NCBI GenBank assembly: GCA_016717005.1
Contig: JADJUF010000039.1
Span: 1,302,001 to 1,366,000, forward strand
Length of the DNA stretch: 64,000 nucleotides
Source: Myxococcales bacterium
GTDB taxonomy: Bacteria; Myxococcota_A; Polyangia; Haliangiales; Haliangiaceae
Reading direction: 5' to 3'
The notes below the pieces were generated by a model that saw only the letters and a list, made by a program, of their open reading frames with translations, was not told the DNA's origin and made no database searches. The translations under genes and the position numbers were made by a program. Numbering within the stretch: position 1 is the stretch's first letter; each line of letters begins with the position of its first letter. Shown piece by piece: positions 54,981-63,750 of the stretch.

Positions 54981-55607
54981 ATGCCCCGCCCCGCCGCCGC
55001 CGCGCGCGCGCTCGTCGCGTTGGTCCTGATCGCCACGCCGCCGCTCGCGCTCGCGCTGCCCGGGCCCGACCCGACCGCGCCCAGGCGGCCGACCATCGGT
55101 CGGACGGCGCCGCGCCCGCAGGCCGCCGGCGACCACACCAGGGACGACCCCGAGCAGGCCGAGCCCGCCCTCGCCGTCGACGTCGTCGGGTTCGGCGGCG
55201 TCGGCGCGTACCGCTCGCCCCTGGCCGACCGCCAGCCGATGGTGCTCGGCGTCGCGGGGACGCTCGGCTTCCACCTCGCCGGCCAGCTCACCGTCGGGCT
55301 GCGCCTGGCCGGCACCCGGCTCACCACCGACCCCGCCGCGATGCCGCGCACCGAGACGTTCGGGCTCGGCGCGCTCGCGGTCGACTACCGGGTGCGGCCC
55401 CGCCTGTGGCTCGGCGGCGGCCTCGGCCTCGCGCTGTTGCGCGCCGACGCCAACGAGATCGCGACCGGCCTGACCGCCCGCGCGGCGTTGGACGTGTGGC
55501 GGGCCGCGCCGGTGACGGTGCGGGTCAACATCGACGGCGTGCTCGGCCTGTTCGACGACCGCAGGTTCGCGATGGCCGTGGCGGGGCTCGGGGTGCAGTA
55601 CCGCTGA
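54981..55607 (+). CDS. Secreted beta-barrel hypothetical protein
   Basis: The 208-residue product has a signal peptide (LVALVLIATPPLALALPGP) and a Pro/Arg linker. Amphipathic strands follow (GVAGTLGFHLAGQLTVGLRL, WLGGGLGLALL, VRVNIDGVLGLF) and end VAGLGVQYR. This resembles a small outer-membrane barrel. No family is recognised. Confidence 0.62.
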   Translation: MPRPAAAARALVALVLIATPPLALALPGPDPTAPRRPTIGRTAPRPQAAGDHTRDDPEQAEPALAVDVVGFGGVGAYRSPLADRQPMVLGVAGTLGFHLAGQLTVGLRLAGTRLTTDPAAMPRTETFGLGALAVDYRVRPRLWLGGGLGLALLRADANEIATGLTARAALDVWRAAPVTVRVNIDGVLGLFDDRRFAMAVAGLGVQYR

Positions 55608-55636
55608 GCCGACGGCGCGGGTGTACGCTGCGCGCG

Positions 55637-56587
55637 ATGGCGTTCGACGCTGCGCGCTTGCACCCGACGCTGGTGGCCCAGGTGCCGTTCGGCGCGCGCT
55701 GGGCGACGCTGACCGAGCCGGCCCCGGGCGCGACCGTCGACGTGGGCGACGTCGGCGTCCGGCTGGCGATGTACCGGCGGCTGATCGAGGCCACCAACCC
55801 GCGCGGCGCGCTGGGCGCGCACGACGAGCTGCACCCGCTGTGGGGCTACGCCGCGCAGCTCGCGTGGCAGCAGCGCAGCGGCCGGCTCGGCGCCGACGGC
55901 GACGCGATCGCGCCGACGAGCTGGTGGGGCGGCTGCAACTACGCGCTGTCGGTGGTGCCGTACTGGTCGGCGATGCAGGCCGGGCTCGTGCCGCGGCTGG
56001 TGTTCCCCGATCCCGACCACTTCTACCTGATGGCGACCGACAGCTGGCGGCGCGCGCTCGTGATGATGGTCGACTACGTCCGCGACGCCGACCTCGAGTG
56101 GCTGCGGCTGGAGGTCTGGCGCGCGCACCTGCACGCGATCGACGCGGCCGAGCGCGCTAACGTCGAGCGCGCCTACGCGCTGCCGGCGACCGAGCGCCGG
56201 TTCGCCCGCGGCTGGGTGCGGATGGTCGCGCTGTTCGGGGCCGCGGCCTGGCGCACCGACCTCGCGCGCATCGCCGGCCCCGGCGGCGGCGCGCTGCCGT
56301 CGCGGATGCTGCGCGAGCGCGACGACCTCGCCGATCTGCCGCGGGCCGAGCGCGCGCCCGCGCGGCAGGTGATCGCGGTGGGCGACCGCACGCCGTGGCG
56401 CTGGGCCGTCGAGCTGCGCGTGTGGCAGCGGCTGATGCGCGAGCGGCCCGAGCGCGACGACGCCGCCGCGATCCTCGCCGGGCTGTTCGGCCACGGCGAC
56501 GGCGTCTGGTCGACGCGGCTCCGGGCCGCGCGCGCGGCGCTGGCCGCGACGCCGCCGCGGATCCCGCCGCCGAAGGACGCGACCTGA
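55637..56587 (+). CDS. Leg1-like protein
   Basis: The 316-residue soluble protein contains YRRLIEATNPRGALGAHDEL, HPLWGYAAQLAWQQRSGRLG and SWWGGCNYALSVVPYWSAMQ. These resemble, from memory, the vertebrate secreted Leg1 (liver-enriched gene 1) family, which has a similar ATNP / PLWG / LQSGRL / SWW-NY order. No signal peptide is seen at the ATG at 55637. The biochemical activity of Leg1 proteins is unknown, so no function can be given. A profile search is needed to confirm the match. Confidence 0.65.
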   Translation: MAFDAARLHPTLVAQVPFGARWATLTEPAPGATVDVGDVGVRLAMYRRLIEATNPRGALGAHDELHPLWGYAAQLAWQQRSGRLGADGDAIAPTSWWGGCNYALSVVPYWSAMQAGLVPRLVFPDPDHFYLMATDSWRRALVMMVDYVRDADLEWLRLEVWRAHLHAIDAAERANVERAYALPATERRFARGWVRMVALFGAAAWRTDLARIAGPGGGALPSRMLRERDDLADLPRAERAPARQVIAVGDRTPWRWAVELRVWQRLMRERPERDDAAAILAGLFGHGDGVWSTRLRAARAALAATPPRIPPPKDAT

Positions 56588-56725
56588 GCGTCGGCGGGCT
56601 CGTCGCCGAACGTCGGCCCTCGTGCCGCGGCCGGCGCCACCTCCGGATTCGGATCCCGGACGCGCGCGGTCGATTCTCGGCCGACGCCCGTCACACGCGC
56701 CGCGAGCTGATCTCTACTCGAGGAC

Positions 56726-59389
56726 ATGGACGCCCTCGCGCAGCTCGCGACCCTGGCCGCCTGGCAGGCCCTGCCCGACGACGATCGCGCCACCGCCCTG
56801 ACGGCGCTGGCCGAGCAGCTCGGCGCCGGCTGGCGCGCTGGCCGCGTGCGCGTCGGGCGCCAGGGCCTCGGCGAGCTGGTCCACGAGGGCGTCGGCGTCG
56901 GCTTCGTCGCGGTGCCGGGCGGCTGGCTGCGCATGGGCCTGTCGTGCGACGACCTGTTCGTCGCGTCGGCCGCGCGCGCGGACGGCGGCGCCAAGCAGAC
57001 CTGGGGCCGCCAGCCGGCCGCGGCCCGGCCGACCCGCTGGGTGCGCGTGCGCCCGCACCTGGTCGCGATCGCGGGGCTCCCGCCCGAGGGCGCCGCCAAG
57101 GGCAGCGACGGCGGCCACGCCAGCAAGACCTACCGCGACGCGGTCGACGCGCAGCTCGAGGAGCGCGCCGACGGCCCCAGCGCCCAGGACCTGGTCGACG
57201 CCTACGACGGCACCAGCGCGCCCGCGGACGGCGGCGGCGAGCCGGCCATGCGCATCGTCACGCCCGATCAGGTCGCCGCGCTGATCCCGCCGGGGTTCCG
57301 GCTGATCAGCGAGGCCGAGCTCGAGTGGGCGTTCCGCGAGGGCGGCGCGACCCGGTGGATCGGCGTGGCGCCCGGCGAGGTCGTCACGGCCGCCAACCGG
57401 CGCACGCTCCTGCTCGGCGATCTGGTCAACGGCTTCGGCCTGCTCGGCTTCCGCGATCTGCAGAACCTGTGCGCCGACGGCGCGGTCAACTACGATCCCG
57501 AGTCGCCGATCGATCAGGACGCGCGCGCCACCGATCGCGACGCCCGCATCGCGCGCTGGGCCCACACGTTCTGGCAGAGCGACGACGAGGAGATGCTGGG
57601 CGTGCTGGCCGGCGGCCGGGCCGCGCCCGACGAGTTCGGCGAGAGCATCCTGCGGCTGGCGTGCGATCTACCCGGCGCGGCCGGACCCGCGGGCGATCCG
57701 CCCGAGCCGCTGGCCGAGCACGCCCAGACGCTGGCCGGGCTGCGCGGCGACGCCCGCGCCCAGGGCGACGCGCTGTCGGCGCTGGGCTACCTGGCGCGCG
57801 GCCCCGGCGACGACGTCGCCGCGACCGTCGAGGCCGTGCTGCCGCTCCTGCCCGAGGTCGCGGTCGACACCCGCGTCGACCTGCTGATCTGGCTGGCCGA
57901 CGTCCAGACCGGCGGCCACCGCGACCAGACCGTGGCGCCGCCCGAGCGCCGGCGCCGCGACGCGCTACGCGAGGACCGGGCCGCGGTGCGCGCCGCGGTG
58001 GCCGCGGCCAGCGACGAGCTCGCGCAGCTGCTCGACGATCCCGAGCCGCGGGTGCGCTCGGCCGCGGCGCTGGCGCTGACCTTCTGCGTCGACGCGTCGG
58101 CGACCGCCAAGGCCGCGCTGGGCGCGCGCCTGGGCCGCGAGCCCGAGGTCGGCGTGCAGGCCGGGCTCATCCTCGCGCTGATCCGCCTGGGCGCCGGCTT
58201 CCGCGCGCCCGCGCCCGAGCCGCTCATCCGCGCGGCGCTGACGATCGCCACCGCCCTCGAAGGCCCGCCCAACCTGCCCGAGCTGATCGCCGCGATGAAG
58301 CTGCCGTCGGAGCCGCTGCTCGCCTACAACTTCGGCGATCTCGGCGCGGTCGCGGTCGGCCTGATGCGCACGTTCGAGCCCGAGGTGCAGCACGAGCTCG
58401 CGCCCGACGTCGCCGCGTGGGCGGCCGAGTCCGCCGACGCGCAGCTGGCCGCGGTCGCGCTCGAGCTGGCGTTCGGGCCGAGCCCGAAGACGCCGACGCC
58501 GCCGCGGCTGCTCGAGGACCTCACGCGCGCCGAGCGCCAGGTCCTGAGCCGGCTGGCCGACGCGACCTGCGCCGCGCGCCTCGGGTGGCGCGACCACGGC
58601 CTGCCGCTGACGATGACCGGCCGCCGGCGCTACCTCGGCCTCGACGAGCCGGGCCCCAGCGATCGGTTCGTGCCGCACGGCGACAGCGAGGCGCCGCTGT
58701 GGCACGTGCTGCGCACGATCACTGCCGCCGAGGGCCCCAAGGCCGGGGCCGCCGCCGCCCTCGCGTTGACCTCGAGCTGGTCGGCCGGCGACCGCCTCGC
58801 GGTGTTCCTCGACCGCCACGCCCACGGCATCGGCGGGATGTTCAACGGCTGGAAGCTCGACGAGCTCCTGGCCGCGGCCGCCGCCGACCCCGAGGCCCAG
58901 GCCGCGATCGACGCGGTCGCGGCGCTGCCAGCGAGCGAGCCCCGCGGCGGCGACTTCGTGCGGGCGCTGGCCGCGACGCGCCCCGGGCCGCTGGCGCCCG
59001 AGCTGCTGCGCGAGGTGCCGGCCGGGGAGTTCGGCGACGACGCCGACGTGCTGCGTGCGTTCGCGCCGGCGGTGATCGAGGCCCACGCGCTCACGCTGGT
59101 CGCGCCGGTGCTGGCCCGGGCCCTGGCCGCGGACACGTGGGTGACCGGCATCCACAAGGACCTCGCGCGCTGGGCCGGCGCGCTCGCCGTCGCGCCGTCG
59201 CCGCGCCTGGCCCGCCAGCTGTTGCTCCTGGGGTGGGCCTCCGGTCAGCCTGCGGCGGTCCGCGCCGCGGTCGGCGAGGCCGCCGGCGCCGAGGCCGCGC
59301 TCGCGCCGCTGCTCGAGGAGTTCGATCTGCTGCCGCAGTTCACCAGCTGGCCGCGCGCCCGCGAGGTCTTGCCGACCTACGCCCTGTAG
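56726..59389 (+). CDS. FGE/SUMF1-like domain protein with HEAT-type repeats
   Basis: The 887-residue protein has an N-terminal domain (about 50-290) with formylglycine-generating-enzyme features: VPGGWLRMGL, FRLISEAELEWAFREGGATR and GLLGFRDLQNLCADG. Helical repeats run from about 330 to 880, many of HEAT/armadillo type (DDPEPRVRSAAALALTFCVD). The active-site Cys pair of true FGE enzymes is not evident, so it is more likely a binding module. It is followed closely by the DUF99 gene. Confidence 0.72.
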   Translation: MDALAQLATLAAWQALPDDDRATALTALAEQLGAGWRAGRVRVGRQGLGELVHEGVGVGFVAVPGGWLRMGLSCDDLFVASAARADGGAKQTWGRQPAAARPTRWVRVRPHLVAIAGLPPEGAAKGSDGGHASKTYRDAVDAQLEERADGPSAQDLVDAYDGTSAPADGGGEPAMRIVTPDQVAALIPPGFRLISEAELEWAFREGGATRWIGVAPGEVVTAANRRTLLLGDLVNGFGLLGFRDLQNLCADGAVNYDPESPIDQDARATDRDARIARWAHTFWQSDDEEMLGVLAGGRAAPDEFGESILRLACDLPGAAGPAGDPPEPLAEHAQTLAGLRGDARAQGDALSALGYLARGPGDDVAATVEAVLPLLPEVAVDTRVDLLIWLADVQTGGHRDQTVAPPERRRRDALREDRAAVRAAVAAASDELAQLLDDPEPRVRSAAALALTFCVDASATAKAALGARLGREPEVGVQAGLILALIRLGAGFRAPAPEPLIRAALTIATALEGPPNLPELIAAMKLPSEPLLAYNFGDLGAVAVGLMRTFEPEVQHELAPDVAAWAAESADAQLAAVALELAFGPSPKTPTPPRLLEDLTRAERQVLSRLADATCAARLGWRDHGLPLTMTGRRRYLGLDEPGPSDRFVPHGDSEAPLWHVLRTITAAEGPKAGAAAALALTSSWSAGDRLAVFLDRHAHGIGGMFNGWKLDELLAAAAADPEAQAAIDAVAALPASEPRGGDFVRALAATRPGPLAPELLREVPAGEFGDDADVLRAFAPAVIEAHALTLVAPVLARALAADTWVTGIHKDLARWAGALAVAPSPRLARQLLLLGWASGQPAAVRAAVGEAAGAEAALAPLLEEFDLLPQFTSWPRAREVLPTYAL

Positions 59390-59406
59390 TTGCAGGCGCG
59401 CTCGCG

Positions 59407-59970
59407 ATGAAGCCCATCACCAACGTCGTCGGGTTCGATGACGCGCCGTTCGCGCACGACCACCGCGGCGACGTGCGCGTGGTCGGCGCTGTCTGCTCGC
59501 GCACGCGGCTCGACGGCGTCTTGTCGGGCAAGGTCCGCCGCGACGGCACCAACTCCACGGACGCGCTGATCGCGCTGGTCGCCAACGGCAAGTTCCGCGG
59601 GCACGTGCGCGCGGTGCTGCTGCAGGGCATCGCGCTCGCGGGCTTCAACGTCGTCGACGTCCACCGCTTGCACGCGGCCCTCGGCGTGCCCGTCGTGGTC
59701 GTGGTGCGCAAGCACCCGCGGCTCGGCATGGTCCGGGACGCGCTGCTCGACCGCACGCCCGGCGGCGCCCGCAAGTGGAAGCTGGTCGAGGCCGCCGGCC
59801 CCCTGACCAACCTCGGCACGATGTGGGTCCAGCACATCGGCCTGTCCGCCGCCGACGCCACCGCGCTGCTCCGCGCGACCACGCTCCACGGCAACGTGCC
59901 CGAGCCGCTGCGCCTCGCCCACCTGATCGCCGGCGGCGTCACCACCGGCCAGAGCCGCGGCCGGGCCTGA
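59407..59970 (+). CDS. DUF99-family protein
   Basis: The 187-residue protein opens NVVGFDDAPF, the DUF99 signature (usually GIDDGPF), and has RGDVRVVGAVCSRTRLDGV, VLLQGIALAGFNVVDVHRLH and VPVVVVVRKHPRL. DUF99 proteins are related to endonuclease V and are widespread in archaea. Their role, possibly in nucleic-acid repair, is not settled. It begins 17 bases after the preceding stop. A long repeat array begins 70 bases after its end. Confidence 0.85.
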   Translation: MKPITNVVGFDDAPFAHDHRGDVRVVGAVCSRTRLDGVLSGKVRRDGTNSTDALIALVANGKFRGHVRAVLLQGIALAGFNVVDVHRLHAALGVPVVVVVRKHPRLGMVRDALLDRTPGGARKWKLVEAAGPLTNLGTMWVQHIGLSAADATALLRATTLHGNVPEPLRLAHLIAGGVTTGQSRGRA

Positions 59971-60039
59971 TCCGCGTCGACGCGGCGCCGTCCGCGCGCT
60001 CCGCCTCGGGGCGCCCGAGCGCGCTGCTGCATCAGCGAC

Positions 60040-61130
60040 AGCATCCCGCGCGAGCGCCGTCGGGCGCCCCGCGCGTCCGTCGGGCGGGCGCCGCGCGCGT
60101 CGTCGGGCGCCGCGTGCATCGTCGGGCGCCGCGTGCATCGTCGGGCGCCGCGCGCGTCGGCGGGCGCCGCGTGCCTCGGCGGGCGCCGCGCGCGTCCGTC
60201 GGGCGGGCGCCGCGCGCGTCCGTCGGGCGGGCGCCGCGTGCGTCGTCGGGCGCCGCGTGCATCGGCGGGCGCCGCGTGCATCGGCGGGCGCCGCGCGCAT
60301 CGGCGGGCGCCGCGCGCATCGGCGGGCGCCGCGCGCATCGGCGGGCGCCGCGCGCGTCGGCGGGCGGGCGCGGGCGCCGCCCCGTGCGTCCGTCGGGCGG
60401 GCGCCGCGCGCGTCGTCGGGCGCCGCGTGCATCATCGGGCGGGCGCCGCGTCGTCGGGCGCCGCCCCGTGCGTCCGTCGGGCGGGCGCCGCGTGCATCGT
60501 CGGGCGCCGCGTGCACCGCCGGGGCGGGCACTCCGCGCGTGCGTCGGGCGGCGCCGCGTGCGTCGTCGGGCGCCGCGTGCATCGGCGGGCGCCGCCCCGT
60601 GCGTCCGTCGGGCGGGCGCCGCGCGCGTCGTCGGGCGCCGCGTGCATCATCGGCCGGGCGCCGCGTCGTCGGGCGCCGCCCCGTGCGTCCGTCGGGCGGG
60701 CGCCGCGTGCATCGTCGGGCGCCGCGTGCACCGCCGGGGCGGGCACTCCGCGCGTGCGTCGGGCGGCGCCGCGTGCGTCATCGAGCGCCGCGTGCGTCAT
60801 CGGGCGCCGAGTGCATCGTCGGGCGCCGCGTGCATCGTCGGGCGCCGCGTGCATCGTCGGGCGCCGCGTGCATCATCGGGCGCCGCGCGCATCGGCGGGC
60901 GCCGCGCGCATCGGCGGGCGCCGCGTGCGTCGTCGGGCGCCGCGTGCGTGCGTCGGGCGCCGCGCGCATCGGCGGGCGCCGCGCGCATCGGCGGGCGCCG
61001 CGTGCGTCGTCGGGCGCCGCGTGCGTGCGTCGGGCGGGCACTCCGCGCGTGCGTCGGGCGGGCACTCGCGCGTCCGTCGGGCAGCGCCCCGCGGGTCCGT
61101 CGGGGTCGCCCGCCGGTGTCGAGCATGGAC
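60040..61130. repeat. Minisatellite array, 19-bp unit, about 1.1 kb
   Basis: The unit GTCGGGCGCCGCGTGCATC and close variants recur with 19-bp spacing for about 1.1 kb, with 4- to 5-base insertions making 23-24-bp variants. The period is not a multiple of three, so both strands show long open frames with a 19-residue periodic peptide. I regard these as by-products. It sits between the DUF99 gene and the HUH transposase. Confidence 0.92.
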
Positions 61131-61265
61131 GCCAGCGGGGCGGCCCGCCCGATGAGCGCGCGAGGCGGGTGTTGGCGTCGGCGATGACCGGTGGTACCGG
61201 CGGTGAACAGTCGCTCAGCCCGTGCAACGCGTCCAACCGCAGCGCCGACTCGGCATCGAGGCGGG
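61131..61265. other. Short intergenic stretch
   Basis: Unique sequence between the 19-bp array and the transposase stop. I see no gene or clear hairpin in it. Confidence 0.4.
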
Positions 61266-62009
61266 TCACGCGTCGATCGCTCCCGGCACCTGCCACAGGC
61301 TCGGCGGCGCGCCGCCCCGGCGCCAGCCATCCGCGAGCAGCCACGTCTGCGGCCGCGCCGACGGCAGCGGCTCGAAGCCGCGCGGCCACGCGAACGGCAC
61401 GCCGTCGCGCTCGGCCCAGCCGACGAACCACACCGCCGTCGAGTACGGATCGACCTGGGCCCGTCGCTGCCCGACCCCGCCATGGTCGGCGCGGTGCCGC
61501 CGCCAGTTGTTGAGCACGTACGCCAGCGCGTTGCGCGCCTGCCGCGGGTTCGTGATCGGCGTCGCGTGGTAGCGCGCCGCGAACACCCGGCCGCGCCGCC
61601 GGACACCGCGCTCCTCGGAGATCGCCAGGTTCAAGCGTCGCGCCGCCGAGATGCACAGCCCGCGCACGCCGTTGGCCAGCGCGATCCGGTCATCCGCCTC
61701 GCACAGGAGGTGGATGTGGTTGCCCTGGATCGACACGTGGACCACGCGGAAGTCGTGACGACCCAGCGCGCGGACCATCGCCCAGCGCATCGCCTGGTAC
61801 GCGCTGCGCCGGCGCAAGCGCCCGACATCGCCGACGACCTTCAGCACGACGTGCACCGGCTGCCGCGGATCGTGGACCGGTCGAGCGCGATGCGGCGGCG
61901 TCTGGGCGCCTCGCCGCTTGCGGCCCGCGCCCTTGCGCCGACCGCCATGGCCGACCCGCGCCTTGGTCACCACGAACTCCAGTTGCTGTCCTCGCCGCCG
62001 CCCAAGCAT
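61266..62009 (-). CDS. REP-associated tyrosine transposase (Y1_Tnp, HUH family)
   Basis: The 247-residue protein has the HUH metal-binding motif HIH at 98-100 (VSIQGNHIHLL). The helix with the likely nucleophile is at Tyr164 (RNALAYVLNNWRRH), and a basic N-terminus (HGGRRKGAGRKRRG) is common in this group. RAYT enzymes nick single-stranded DNA at palindromic REP repeats and help spread them. The frame is intact. It is flanked on both sides by tandem-repeat arrays. Confidence 0.88.
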   Translation of the reverse strand: MLGRRRGQQLEFVVTKARVGHGGRRKGAGRKRRGAQTPPHRARPVHDPRQPVHVVLKVVGDVGRLRRRSAYQAMRWAMVRALGRHDFRVVHVSIQGNHIHLLCEADDRIALANGVRGLCISAARRLNLAISEERGVRRRGRVFAARYHATPITNPRQARNALAYVLNNWRRHRADHGGVGQRRAQVDPYSTAVWFVGWAERDGVPFAWPRGFEPLPSARPQTWLLADGWRRGGAPPSLWQVPGAIDA

Positions 62010-62050
62010 GATTGGGCTAATATATATTATGTTTCTGCTATGGCAAGGGT
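62010..62050 (-). promoter_or_regulatory. AT-rich promoter region of the transposase
   Basis: This is the only strongly AT-rich stretch nearby (AATATATATTATG-like, around 62017-62030). It lies just upstream of the transposase start and could supply a -10 element. Its low GC also fits acquisition by transfer. Confidence 0.45.
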
Positions 62051-62090
62051 AAGATGACGCGAATGGAACAGATTATGTGATCGGGATCCG

Positions 62091-62352
62091 GCGGGTGGCG
62101 GGCGGCGGGTGGCAGGTGGCGGGTGGCGAGCGGCGGGCGGCGGGTGACGAGCGGCGGGCGGCGGGCGGCGGGTGGCGGGCGGCGGGGGGCGGGTGGCGAG
62201 CGGCGGGCGGCGAGCGGCGGGCGGCGGGCGGCGGGTGGCGAGCGGCGGGCGGCGGGCGGCGAGCGGCGGGCGGCGGGTGGCGGGTGGCGGGCGGCGGGTG
62301 GCGGGTGGCGGGTGGCGAGCGGCGGGCGGCGAGCGGCGGGCGGCGGGCGGCG
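62091..62352. repeat. Heptanucleotide array
   Basis: About 37 consecutive 7-mers of GGCGGGT, GGCGGGC and GGCGAGC make up this stretch. Heptamer arrays are known in cyanobacteria as STRR sequences. The G-rich strand could form G-quadruplex-like structures. It has no coding potential beyond frame-rotating low-complexity peptides. Confidence 0.93.
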
Positions 62353-62378
62353 AGGAGGATGCGGACGCGGACTGCCTC

Positions 62379-62563
62379 CCCGGAGCGCTGATGGAGTTGC
62401 CGCGGTGTGGACAGCCGCACCGCGGCCGGCGATGGCGGCGACCCTGACGGCGCAAGACGGCGGTGCGCCTGACACACACCGCTTGGACACCGGCGACGCG
62501 CGCATGCGGTCAGGCTGCGATCGAATGGGGCGCCGGTGCCCACAACCCCACAGCGCCCGCCGG
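62379..62563 (+). repeat. Left arm of a 185-bp inverted repeat
   Basis: The segment starts CCCGGAGCGCTGATGGAG and ends CAACCCCACAGCGCCCGCC. Its reverse complement matches 63118-63302 over the same length, with exact matches of about 22-23 bp at each end and roughly 80% identity overall by eye. The arms flank about 554 bp of tandem repeats. Confidence 0.88.
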
Positions 62564-62617
62564 CCCGTGATCCTTCTTGATTCTTGAGAGAGAGAACGGC
62601 GGAGCGGACCCGATCCA

Positions 62618-63046
62618 GGCGACCTGGACCGACGCGGCGACGGCCGCCGACCTGGACCGACGCGCCGACGGACGCCGATGTGGACGGTCGCGGCGACGGA
62701 CGCCGACCTGGACGGTCGCGGCGACGGACGCCGACCTGACGGCGCGCGACGGTCGCCGTCGTGGACCGACGCGGTGACGGTCGCCGACCTGGACGGACGC
62801 GGACACCGCGGCCGACCTCGACGGACGCGGACACCACGGCCGACCTCGACGGACGCGGGCAGCGCCGCCGACCTCGACGGACGCGGACACCGCCGCCGAC
62901 CTCGACGGACGCGGGCACCGCCGCCGACCTCGACGGACGCGGACACCGCTGCCGACCTCGACGGACGCGGACACCGCGGCCGACCTCGACGGACCGCCGC
63001 CGACCTCGACGGACCGCCGCCGACCTCGACGGAGGCGGGCGACGCC
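62618..63046. repeat. 28-bp tandem repeat array inside the inverted repeat
   Basis: Units built on GCCGACCTCGACGGACGCGG recur every 28 bp (for example at 62674, 62702, 62730, and later at 62895 and 62923), about 14 copies, with drift. There are no unique spacers, so it is not a CRISPR array. Confidence 0.85.
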
Positions 63047-63117
63047 GCGGTGGCGCGCCTGGATCGGATCTGGTCGAGCGGCCTCACGGTCTCCGGAGAT
63101 CCATCAAGCTCACGGAA

Positions 63118-63302
63118 CCGGCGGGCGCTGTGGGGTTGTGGGCACAGGCGCCAACGTCACCGCGGCCTGCCCGCGTGCACGCGTCGCCGGTGTCCAAGCC
63201 GGTGTGCGGCAGGCGCACCGGCGGGGCGCGCGGTCAGGTCGCCATCGACGAACGCGGCGGTGCGGCTGTCCACACCGGCGGCAACTCCATCAGCGCTCCG
63301 GG
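63118..63302 (-). repeat. Right arm of a 185-bp inverted repeat
   Basis: The reverse complement of the arm at 62379-62563, equal in length, with long identical ends. The arms face each other across the 28-bp array. Confidence 0.88.
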
Positions 63303-63599
63303 AGCCTGCGCCGACCGCGCCAGCCCCGCCGTCCACACGATCCGCTCGCCAGCCGCTCGCCAGCCGCCCGCCAGCCGTTCGCCAGCGCCGACCGCGCCGG
63401 CCCCGCCGTCCACACGATCCTCCCGCCGGCCGTTCGCCACACCGGCCACGCGGGCCCCGCCCGCCGCACGATCCGCCCGCGACACGGTCCGCCCGCCACA
63501 CGATCCGCCCGCCAGCAGTTCGCCGCGCGACCGCGCCAGCCCGCGCGCCGACCGCGCCAGCCGTTCGCCGGCCCCGCCAGCGCGCCGCCCCGTCCAACG
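63303..63599. repeat. Degenerate short-repeat region
   Basis: Variants of CGCCAGCCGTTCGCCAG and CCCGCCGTCCACACGATCC recur irregularly. No gene is supported. Confidence 0.55.
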
Positions 63600-63750
63600 T
63601 CAACTCGCCGCGCCGACCACGCCGCCGCCGAGCGTGCAGGTCGCGTCGACGTCGTCGGCGCCCCGCCGCCGTCAGCTCGCCGCGCCGACCACGCCGCCGC
63701 CGACCGTGCGGGTCGCCCGTTCGCCGTCGCCCCGCCTCGCCCCGTCGCCG
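63600..63750 (-). repeat. Copies of the 3' end of the partial gene at the right edge
   Basis: The gene ends DDVDATRTLGGGVVGAAN-stop at 63751. One copy reads RATRTVGGGVVGAAS-stop, ending at 63672. The next reads ADDVDATCTLGGGVVGAAS-stop, ending at 63600. Spacing is 79 and 72 bp. Confidence 0.9.

Noticed and set aside
60040..61190. Overlapping open frames of 300-470 codons on both strands with a 19-residue periodic peptide
   Set aside because: They arise because a GC-rich 19-bp repeat has few stops in any frame. There is no ribosome site, no codon-usage pattern and no non-repetitive domain.
62618..63046. 28-bp array as a possible CRISPR array
   Set aside because: The units are directly adjacent with no unique spacers, and no cas gene is present.
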